Assembly (NCBI GenBank): GCA_947165805.1
Contig: CAMVBT010000191.1
Coordinates: 1-5,243, forward strand
Direction of reading: 5' to 3'
DNA from: an uncultured Clostridia bacterium
GTDB lineage: Bacteria > Bacillota > Clostridia > Oscillospirales > Ruminococcaceae
Length of the DNA stretch: 5,243 nucleotides
Shown here: piece by piece, positions 1 through 4,830 of the stretch
Layout: the number at the start of each line of letters is the position of its first letter
Position numbering within the stretch: position 1 is the stretch's first letter
The notes under the pieces: generated by a model
What the model saw: the letters and a program-made list of their open reading frames with translations, nothing else
What the model was told of the DNA's origin: nothing
The model's database searches: none
Program-made: the position numbers and the translations under genes

Positions 1-16
1 CTCCGGACTGCGAGGC

Positions 17-52
17 AGAAAATACCGTCCGTTACTGAAAAGTAACAGACGG
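17..52 (-). terminator. Probable terminator of the minus-strand operon
   Basis: Read on the minus strand, positions 52-25 form a continuous 12-pair stem (including one U-G wobble between 47 and 30) with a UUUC loop, followed by TATTTTCT at 24-17. On the plus strand the same pair would be a C-A mismatch, which favours selection on the minus-strand RNA. It begins 78 bases after the stop of the last gene. The U tract is imperfect, so efficiency is uncertain. Confidence 0.6.
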
Positions 53-59
53 TTTGACC

Positions 60-74
60 GCGCGGGTACCGCGC
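60..74. repeat. GC-rich inverted repeat between two terminator hairpins
   Basis: A perfect 6-base inverted repeat, GCGCGG (60-65) with CCGCGC (69-74), separated by three bases. No T tract follows directly on either strand. It lies between the two terminator-like hairpins and may simply strengthen the bidirectional termination region. Confidence 0.4.
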
Positions 75-102
75 TGCGACCCGAAAGGGTCGCACTTTTT
101 TT
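75..102 (+). terminator. Intrinsic terminator of a convergent plus-strand transcript
   Basis: An 8-base perfect stem (TGCGACCC at 75-82 with GGGTCGCA at 87-94), a GAAA tetraloop, then seven T at 96-102: a textbook Rho-independent terminator on the plus strand. No plus-strand gene lies inside the window, so it must serve a gene or RNA to the left. Any coding end at the left edge would stop at 36-38 or 43-45 depending on frame; neither is identifiable. Confidence 0.8.
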
Positions 103-113
103 GTACAAATGAC

Positions 114-130
114 CATTTATTGCATAAATG
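114..130 (-). repeat. AT-rich inverted repeat just after the last stop codon
   Basis: A 7-base perfect inverted repeat, CATTTAT (114-120) with ATAAATG (124-130), with a 3-base loop, directly after the TAG stop of the small membrane protein. It is AT-rich and weak, with no T tract. It may be chance or a minor 3'-end hairpin. Confidence 0.3.
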
Positions 131-610
131 CTATAACAGCATCACCGCAAGCCCTACGACCGGGGCGAATACGATGCCGATGATCATTCCCTTGACGCTG
201 CCTTTGAAATGGAACCACACAGCCGATCTTTCAAACGCGCTGACCTTCGCGGCGCGGTAGAATCTGTCGAACGGAGCGCACAGCACATCTATCACGAAAA
301 AGTCATACCAGTCTACCGCGAGCCATATCAGATACGCTGTCAGAGCGCCCTCAACGAATGTGGTGATCCCGTTTATGAACCGCAGGACAAGCGCAAATAC
401 GACTGCGAAAATAATTATAGCGACTATCTTTCTGATGATATCGCTTTTTTTCGCGGGAGGCTTTTCGGCGATCATTCCCATACCGCGCAGTTTTTTCGTG
501 ATTACCGGCGGATAATCGTTCACGAACGCTTCACGCCGGCTTCTTGTGGCTATTATCACAACGCCCGTAAAGAGCAGGCAGGCGATAACACATTCGATAA
601 ATACCGTCAT
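131..610 (-). CDS. Unassigned small membrane protein with an N-terminal YPP motif
   Basis: A 159-residue protein. The ATG at 608-610 is chosen because it overlaps the upstream stop as ATGA and has GAGGT seven bases before it; a longer frame of ten extra residues would run deeper into the preceding gene. Hydrophobic segments are at about 3-21, 59-79, 83-110 (broken by D100 and D107) and 140-159, giving three or four membrane helices, with the last ending at the C-terminus. A soluble loop (22-58) contains DYPPVITKK (32-40) followed by a GMGMI stretch and lysine-rich residues. After helix 3 come the acidic/aromatic VDWYDFF (99-105) and a basic amphipathic stretch (115-140). I do not recognise a named family with certainty, though similar YPP-containing membrane proteins seem familiar from Clostridia. 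The coupling to the reductase gene suggests shared regulation; no function can be assigned. Confidence 0.7.
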   Translation of the reverse strand: MTVFIECVIACLLFTGVVIIATRSRREAFVNDYPPVITKKLRGMGMIAEKPPAKKSDIIRKIVAIIIFAVVFALVLRFINGITTFVEGALTAYLIWLAVDWYDFFVIDVLCAPFDRFYRAAKVSAFERSAVWFHFKGSVKGMIIGIVFAPVVGLAVMLL

Positions 611-1581
611 TTGTCGTACCTCGCATGAATGTGCTCCCAACCGGGCATTGCGGCTTTTAACCTGTCCCGGTTCGGCATCGGGAAGCCGCCTGCTTTTTCG
701 CGCAGTCCGCTGAACTCGCGGTCGAGGTATTCCATTTCAGTACCGGCGTTGCGGCAATGGTCGGTGGCGATAAGCTCGCCGATCGTTGTCTTTGCGATAC
801 CGAACATTGCGAGCTTCATCACCGCCATTTTAGGTTTACTATCAAAGTATTTGTCGTCGCCCACGGGACGTATTTTTATTCCCGTCTTTTTTATAAGCGC
901 GTAGCCCTCCTCGGCGGCTTTCATGAGCAGGTCGAGCGCCAGTTTCGGAGCAGTGCGGAGATCGCAGTTATACGCGTAGCTGATATAGACTATCGGCAGG
1001 ATGAACGCGGCGTGACAGTACAGCCAGCCCTCCATATCGTCGATGAAAACAAGCCCGTATCTCGTCCCCGAAAACGCAGCTTTCAGGACGGCTTTCTGCT
1101 GCTCCGAAGGCTCGCTGTGCAGGCCTCCGACAGTGAGGCGGGAATCTCCGAAACGAACGCATACCGAGTATGTCTTCTCGCGTATTCCGCCCGTTCCCTG
1201 AAATCCGAACAGCAGCGCCCTGCCGTCACCCGCAAGCTCCCGGAATCCGCGCTCGGTCTCTGCTGCGCACAGATTGTTCCCGACGAGCACGAACAGCGGC
1301 GCGTTTACCCTCGCGAGGTCGGGCAGGAGCGCAGTCTGCTGCTGTCCCTGCATTATCGAAAACACGATGTCGTAGTGCTCGTTTTCGTCCGCCTTATCAA
1401 TGACTTCCGGGTAATCGACAGTCTTGGTTTTCTGCAGTTTGTGCTTGATGCGAAGCCCGTATTTTTCGAGTGTTTCCTTTGTTTTTTCTCTCGCGCAGAC
1501 AGTCACATTGTTGCCCGCGCGGCAAAGAATGTGCGTCAGATATGAACCGATAACTCCGCAGCCGTAAACAAGTATTTTCAT
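607..1581 (-). CDS. Ketopantoate reductase-family (ApbA/PanE-like) NAD(P)-dependent oxidoreductase
   Basis: A 324-residue protein. The start is the ATG at 1579-1581, giving MKILVYGCGVIG directly at the N-terminus with AGAGGTGA four bases upstream; an ATG six codons earlier would place that ribosome binding site inside the gene. Residues 1-30 form the nucleotide-binding fold with G7-x-G9-x2-G12. The C-terminal helical domain (about 175-324) has GWLYCHAAF (185-193) and HCRNAGTEMEYL (275-286). In PanE the first segment carries the catalytic lysine two residues after the tryptophan; here that position is Tyr188. The family's catalytic glutamate appears kept as Glu282. True ketopantoate reduction for pantothenate synthesis is therefore doubtful, and it is better called a family member of unknown substrate. 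It follows the ATPase gene after a 52-base gap with no clear promoter, and its stop overlaps the next start (ATGA). Confident on family, not on reaction. Confidence 0.85.
   Translation of the reverse strand: MKILVYGCGVIGSYLTHILCRAGNNVTVCAREKTKETLEKYGLRIKHKLQKTKTVDYPEVIDKADENEHYDIVFSIMQGQQQTALLPDLARVNAPLFVLVGNNLCAAETERGFRELAGDGRALLFGFQGTGGIREKTYSVCVRFGDSRLTVGGLHSEPSEQQKAVLKAAFSGTRYGLVFIDDMEGWLYCHAAFILPIVYISYAYNCDLRTAPKLALDLLMKAAEEGYALIKKTGIKIRPVGDDKYFDSKPKMAVMKLAMFGIAKTTIGELIATDHCRNAGTEMEYLDREFSGLREKAGGFPMPNRDRLKAAMPGWEHIHARYDK
618..622 (-). promoter_or_regulatory. Ribosome binding site of the small membrane protein gene
   Basis: GAGGT on the minus strand, seven bases before the ATG at 608-610 and inside the end of the reductase-like gene. 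It supports the ATGA-overlapping start. Confidence 0.6.
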
Positions 1582-1585
1582 ATTA

Positions 1586-1593
1586 TCACCTCT
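1586..1593 (-). promoter_or_regulatory. Ribosome binding site of the reductase-like gene
   Basis: AGAGGTGA on the minus strand, four bases before the ATG at 1579-1581. It makes the start giving MKILVYG more likely than the in-frame ATG six codons earlier, which has no comparable site. Confidence 0.75.
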
Positions 1594-1603
1594 CATCATT
1601 TCA

Positions 1604-1631
1604 GGTCTGTTCTGTTCTTTCAGACAGAACC
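1604..1631 (-). repeat. Intercistronic inverted repeat between the ATPase and reductase genes
   Basis: The 52-base gap between the ATPase stop and the reductase start contains a perfect 7-base inverted repeat (GTTCTGT at 1609-1615 with ACAGAAC at 1624-1630, 8-base loop). A competing 5-base pairing also exists (GTCTG at 1605-1609 with CAGAC at 1621-1625). No T tract follows on either strand, so it is not a standard terminator. It could be an mRNA-stabilising or processing hairpin, or an operator; no -10/-35 pair was seen beside it. Confidence 0.4.
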
Positions 1632-1633
1632 GC

Positions 1634-2317
1634 TTACCTCCTGCCGATCTCGCCGGCGTTCATCGAATAGCGGATATCGGCGTATCCGACGGCGTCCTTT
1701 TCGTGCGTCACCATGAATACCGCTGTTCCGCCTGCCGCTGTATTTTTCAGGATATTCAGAACAAGCTCCGTGTTTTCGTCGTCAAGGTCGCAGGTCGGCT
1801 CGTCGGCAAATATCACGTCGGGCTTTCTTATCATGGCACGCGCTATCGCCATTCGCCGCAGCTCACCTCCGGACAGCGCCGATGGCAGTTCGTTCTCAAG
1901 CTCCGCGATGCCGAACCGTTCCATAAGCTCGCGGGCATAGGTATGCGCTGCGGCGTGATCGTCGGCAGTCCCGTGTATCAGATATGAAAGGCAGATGTTT
2001 TCGAGCACTGTGAGGCTGCCGACAACGGTCTGTCCCTGCGGGATAACGCCTATGTGCTCCATGCGGAATTCCGACAGCTTATCATCGTCAAGTGTGTAAA
2101 TATCGCTGTCTCCGTACATCACATTCCCCGAGGTCGGTGCGAGAAGTCCCGCAAGCATATTCAGCAGCGTTGATTTTCCGCTCCCGGAACGTCCCATGAG
2201 CAGCGTCAGTTTTCCTTGTTCTATCGCGATATCCGTGGGCTTCACGGCGACAAAGCGGTTTGTTCCCTTGCCTTGACGGATAAATTCCTTGCTAAGATCG
2301 TTGGCGGTAATTGTCAT
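1634..2317 (-). CDS. ABC transporter ATP-binding protein (MacB/LolD-type)
   Basis: A complete 227-residue ATPase domain, the usual length for this class. Visible motifs in order: Walker A GRSGSGKST (42-50), Q-loop glutamine at 94 in IPQGQ, signature LSGGE (148-152), Walker B with catalytic glutamate VIFADEP (168-174), D-loop around LDDEN (178-182) and switch His205 in VTHE. The residue after ADEPT is Cys176, where glycine is more common; this should not abolish activity. It should dimerise in the cytoplasm and drive the permease encoded directly upstream, whose stop codon overlaps its start as TGATG. An AGGGGTGA ribosome binding site sits six bases before the start. ATPases of this class power mechanotransmission (MacB), lipoprotein extraction (Lol), cell-wall hydrolase control (FtsE) or substrate uptake, so the ATPase alone does not reveal the substrate. 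Confidence 0.95.
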   Translation of the reverse strand: MTITANDLSKEFIRQGKGTNRFVAVKPTDIAIEQGKLTLLMGRSGSGKSTLLNMLAGLLAPTSGNVMYGDSDIYTLDDDKLSEFRMEHIGVIPQGQTVVGSLTVLENICLSYLIHGTADDHAAAHTYARELMERFGIAELENELPSALSGGELRRMAIARAMIRKPDVIFADEPTCDLDDENTELVLNILKNTAAGGTAVFMVTHEKDAVGYADIRYSMNAGEIGRR

Positions 2318-3522
2318 CAGTTGTCACCCCTCAGAATGAGTCCCGCGTCGAGCCTGCTTATCCTGCGCGCGGAATATGCGGAAGCGACAGCTCCCGCGGC
2401 GGCGGAAACGACTGCCGCACCGGCACAGAGCACGGCGATCACCCAAGCCTGCGGAAGCAGGAACGGCAGTCCCATGCTCTCTTCGATAAGCCCGTTGAAC
2501 GGAAGCATTATCAGCAGTCCCGCGACTATTCCCGCTATGCCGCCCGTAAGCGTTATAATAAGCGCTTCCGACACCACCGTGCGGGATATTTTTCTGCGCG
2601 AGGCTCCCGCGATCCGAAGCACCGCGAATTCCTTCTTCCGCTCATTGACCGACAGCGTGAACGCGAGAAACAGTATCACAAGCCCGAGTACCCAGACCGC
2701 GCACATAAGCACTCCTATAATGCCCGAAACTCCGATAAGACTGTCCGAAACGCCGGAGATCATATCCTTCGTCTTGAACGACTTAGTGCGGCGGACGTGC
2801 AGGTTAAGGTCGTTCAGCACCTCGTCCACCGGGTGATCGTCCGCGACCTTTATGAGTATGCAGGAAACGACCTTGTCCGGGTCTATTCCCTTAAAGTCGT
2901 TCATTCCGAGCTCCAGCGACGACGCTATCAGTTTTTTGATCGTGTCCGTATTCGTGTACACCGCGGTATCGAGATCGGTCCCGGTCTTGTCGAGCTTCGC
3001 CACTACGTTGCACTTGACATTGTAGAATGTTATCGTATCACCGACAAATACGCTCAGGTCATTTCCGACGACCACATCGAGCAGCCCGAGCTCTCCGCCC
3101 GCGCTTTTGCGAATCCACGCCGCCACCGTGAACTCCGCCTCGCGGGCGGACCCGCTTACCCGCAAGGGCCCCGAGCAGCACACGGCACTTGCGGACGCGA
3201 GAAAGAGCTGCGCGGATATCTTTTCGATGCCCTCACGCGCGGCCACCTTGTCGTAATACGACCTGTCCATGTAGAAGTAGCCCATGCTGCCCTGCAGGAC
3301 GATATTCTCGAGATCCTTCTTTGATGCCGCGGACGCGGGGACTACCATAATATCCGCTCCTAGCCGCGCTTCGAGGGCTCCGAGACCTGTTTTCAGGCTT
3401 GTGACCGTGATCGTTCCCGCAACTATCGAAGCCGCCATTATCGCGGTAAGTATCATCAGTGCGAGCGACCTTGCCGGTCTGCCTTTTACGTTCCTGAACG
3501 AAAGACTTCCGGTAAGTTTCAT
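2317..3522 (-). CDS. ABC transporter permease, FtsX/MacB family
   Basis: A 401-residue permease with the FtsX-type layout: one N-terminal helix (about 19-40), a large extracytoplasmic domain (about 41-262), then three helices (about 262-290, 317-340, 360-382). The cytoplasmic motif ERKKEFAVLRIAGAS (294-308) between helices 2 and 3 is the usual FtsX-domain signature that contacts the ATPase. The outer domain begins with RLGADIMVVPASA, contains FYMDRSYYDKV (83-93) and KISAQLFLAS (101-110), and has adjacent Cys115-Cys116 followed by a FTVAAWI stretch (131-137). This arrangement resembles the permeases I recall from iron-uptake loci (Campylobacter Cj1661/Cj1662 type) more than LolCDE or MacB macrolide exporters; that link is from memory. 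Two further cysteines (171, 221) are in the outer domain. The start ATG overlaps the DUF4418 stop (ATGA) with an AAAGGAAG site seven bases upstream, and the stop overlaps the ATPase start (TGATG). Confidence 0.88.
   Translation of the reverse strand: MKLTGSLSFRNVKGRPARSLALMILTAIMAASIVAGTITVTSLKTGLGALEARLGADIMVVPASAASKKDLENIVLQGSMGYFYMDRSYYDKVAAREGIEKISAQLFLASASAVCCSGPLRVSGSAREAEFTVAAWIRKSAGGELGLLDVVVGNDLSVFVGDTITFYNVKCNVVAKLDKTGTDLDTAVYTNTDTIKKLIASSLELGMNDFKGIDPDKVVSCILIKVADDHPVDEVLNDLNLHVRRTKSFKTKDMISGVSDSLIGVSGIIGVLMCAVWVLGLVILFLAFTLSVNERKKEFAVLRIAGASRRKISRTVVSEALIITLTGGIAGIVAGLLIMLPFNGLIEESMGLPFLLPQAWVIAVLCAGAAVVSAAAGAVASAYSARRISRLDAGLILRGDN
2324..2331 (-). promoter_or_regulatory. Ribosome binding site of the ATPase gene
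   Basis: AGGGGTGA on the minus strand, six bases before the ATG at 2315-2317, inside the 3' end of the permease gene. It supports the TGATG-coupled start. Confidence 0.7.
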
Positions 3523-3935
3523 TTGTCTGCTTCCTTTTTACGGAGGATAAGTACAGCGTTCACGAGCGCCGTCACCGCGATAAGACAGGATATGACGATG
3601 ACCGCGGGGTGAGTTGCAGTGTGGCACCGCATCATCGGCATCTTGCATAGCGGTATGAGTATATCGGGTGTCAGCGCGGTCACTGCCGCCAGAGGTATCA
3701 TCGCGAGCGACGCTCCGGCAGATGCTTTACCGCTCCCGAAAATTAGTACTGTCAGCGATATCGCCGTAAGCGCGAGTCCCGCGCCGGATACCGACTGCTC
3801 CGCCCAGTGACAGTTCATGAAAGAGCCGTCGTCGTGCGGAGGGCAGGCAGGGAATACCGCCTTTATGCCGACTGTGAGCGCAAGGCTCAGAATGAATAGA
3901 ATAATGCCGCCGATCCTGCTTTTGATGTTTTTCAT
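3519..3935 (-). CDS. DUF4418-type four-helix membrane protein with paired Cys/His loops
   Basis: A 138-residue integral membrane protein. The frame is open 26 codons further upstream, but the ATG at 3933-3935 is chosen because it has a strong GAGGAG site six bases before it, and the upstream extension would overlap the previous gene with charged, non-conserved sequence. Four hydrophobic helices are expected at about 8-28, 49-67, 74-96 and 111-131. Positive charges at the N-terminus (K2, K5, R7), loop 2 (K70) and C-terminus (R132-K134) put both ends inside. Loops 1 and 3 are therefore outside, and these carry FPACPP (Cys31), NCHW (Cys42, His43), Cys97 and MMRCHTATHP (Cys104, His105, His109). 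This pattern matches the family I know as DUF4418, whose function is not established. It ends in an ATGA overlap with the permease gene, so it is probably a partner of that transporter. Metal, heme or disulfide chemistry at the outer face is inference. Confidence 0.75.
   Translation of the reverse strand: MKNIKSRIGGIILFILSLALTVGIKAVFPACPPHDDGSFMNCHWAEQSVSGAGLALTAISLTVLIFGSGKASAGASLAMIPLAAVTALTPDILIPLCKMPMMRCHTATHPAVIVISCLIAVTALVNAVLILRKKEADK
3530..3537 (-). promoter_or_regulatory. Ribosome binding site of the permease gene
   Basis: AAAGGAAG on the minus strand, seven bases before the ATG at 3520-3522, inside the last codons of the DUF4418 gene. It supports the ATGA-overlapping start. Confidence 0.65.
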
Positions 3936-3940
3936 TGTAT

Positions 3941-3947
3941 TCTCCTC
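3941..3947 (-). promoter_or_regulatory. Ribosome binding site of the DUF4418 gene
   Basis: GAGGAGA on the minus strand, with five or six bases to the ATG at 3933-3935. It overlaps the TGA stop of the lipoprotein gene (3946-3948), so ribosomes finishing that gene land on it. It decides the start against the longer open frame. Confidence 0.8.
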
Positions 3948-4830
3948 AGATAACATAATTGTTTTCCGACATCGGATATTTTTCATAAAAATCCTTCGTC
4001 GAATACTGCTCATCTCTTATGTGAGTTTCTGAAAACTCTGTGTCGCTTTTCAGAAAATACCCGTGAGTGCCGTTCTGCGAGTCCCACGTCACATCAATGT
4101 TATAATAAATCCCGTCGGCCTCTGCGATATTCCATGCGTGGTATTCGCTCTCATTTCCGCAGACCGCGTTTCCTGTGATAACACGGGTGTTTATCCCGAC
4201 CTCACGCAGCAGCCGGTACATCAGCACGCTGTAGCCCTGACAGCAGGCGCAGCCGTTCACAAGCGCCCCGTAAGCCGTGGATTTCAGGTGATAGCGCGGA
4301 TTTTTCCTGTGTACCTTGTCGTATTTTACATTTTCATAAACGTAGTTATATACCGCGCTGATTTTCTCATATTCGTTTTTCCCGTCAAGGTCAAGAAGCG
4401 AAACTATCTCCGACATTTTTTCGTCAACGAGCTTTTCCTGCTTCGGAGTCGTAAAATAATCGGGAAAAATATCTATGGTATAGGAGAACCTGTCTCCGCT
4501 TCTTTCACAGCTGTATTCTGTCCGGTAACCGCCGTACTGGTGATAAAGATAATCGCCTTCGCGCGGGTCGCCGGTCTCTGACATCGCGAACATCACAAGC
4601 TCGTCGATCATGGGGTAGATGTCGTCCATATTGTCCGAGCCGGATTCATAGCATACCGTTATCTTCTGGCATTTGGAAACAAATGCTTCCCGCATCTCTT
4701 CTATGACTTTATCTGCGTTGGCGAACGTTATGCTCAGATCACGGCGTACATCGTAATGATATTTGGCGCTTTCGCACGCCGACGCGGTCAGTATAAGAAA
4801 TATCCCTATTATCGCACATATTCTTCTCAT
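3946..4830 (-). CDS. Transglutaminase-like (TGc superfamily) exported lipoprotein
   Basis: A 294-residue protein with a short signal sequence: MRR, a hydrophobic core at about 4-16, then a lipobox-like ASAC with Cys19 as the predicted lipid-modified residue. It should be anchored on the outer face of the membrane. The C-terminal half (about 155-262) is a transglutaminase-like cysteine protease fold with a visible triad: Cys197 in CCQGYS, His231 in YHAWN and Asp246 in IDVTWD. The segment YNYVYENVKYD (161-171) is the helix usual just before the domain. The N-terminal part (20-150) is not recognised. Family members act as peptidases or transferases on cell-surface protein or peptidoglycan; the substrate here cannot be told. 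The protein is unusually cysteine-rich for an exported one (19, 54, 60, 108, 194, 196, 197, 224). The start overlaps the upstream stop (ATGA) and lacks a strong ribosome binding site, so translation likely depends on coupling. Confident on fold and catalytic residues, not on role. Confidence 0.85.
   Translation of the reverse strand: MRRICAIIGIFLILTASACESAKYHYDVRRDLSITFANADKVIEEMREAFVSKCQKITVCYESGSDNMDDIYPMIDELVMFAMSETGDPREGDYLYHQYGGYRTEYSCERSGDRFSYTIDIFPDYFTTPKQEKLVDEKMSEIVSLLDLDGKNEYEKISAVYNYVYENVKYDKVHRKNPRYHLKSTAYGALVNGCACCQGYSVLMYRLLREVGINTRVITGNAVCGNESEYHAWNIAEADGIYYNIDVTWDSQNGTHGYFLKSDTEFSETHIRDEQYSTKDFYEKYPMSENNYVI

Noticed and set aside
1..102. 3' end of a structured non-coding RNA on the plus strand
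   Set aside because: Three hairpins, two with GAAA loops on the plus strand, ending in a T7 tract could fit, but hairpin 25-52 pairs better on the minus strand and no known RNA family is recognisable from 100 bases.
209..628. Plus-strand open frame opposite the small membrane protein
   Set aside because: The minus-strand frame has a coupled start, a ribosome binding site and helices; the plus-strand product has no recognisable feature and begins inside the other gene.
757..1545. Plus-strand open frame (262 codons) opposite the reductase-like gene
   Set aside because: It is antisense to a gene with a good nucleotide-binding motif and ribosome binding site; its composition is arginine/valine-rich and no domain is recognisable.
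1582..1633. Internal promoter before the reductase-like gene
   Set aside because: No convincing -35/-10 pair on the minus strand in the 52-base gap; the AT-rich TGATAATATG overlaps the ribosome binding site and start.
2311..3324. Long plus-strand open frame (337 codons) opposite the permease gene
   Set aside because: It is antisense to a permease with clear FtsX motifs. Its translation is rich in Arg, His and Tyr with no membrane or domain pattern, as expected for a shadow frame.
3936..4013. Longer N-terminus for the DUF4418 protein
   Set aside because: The extension lacks a ribosome binding site, is basic and unlike a family N-terminus, and lies entirely within the lipoprotein gene; the ATG at 3933-3935 has a strong site.
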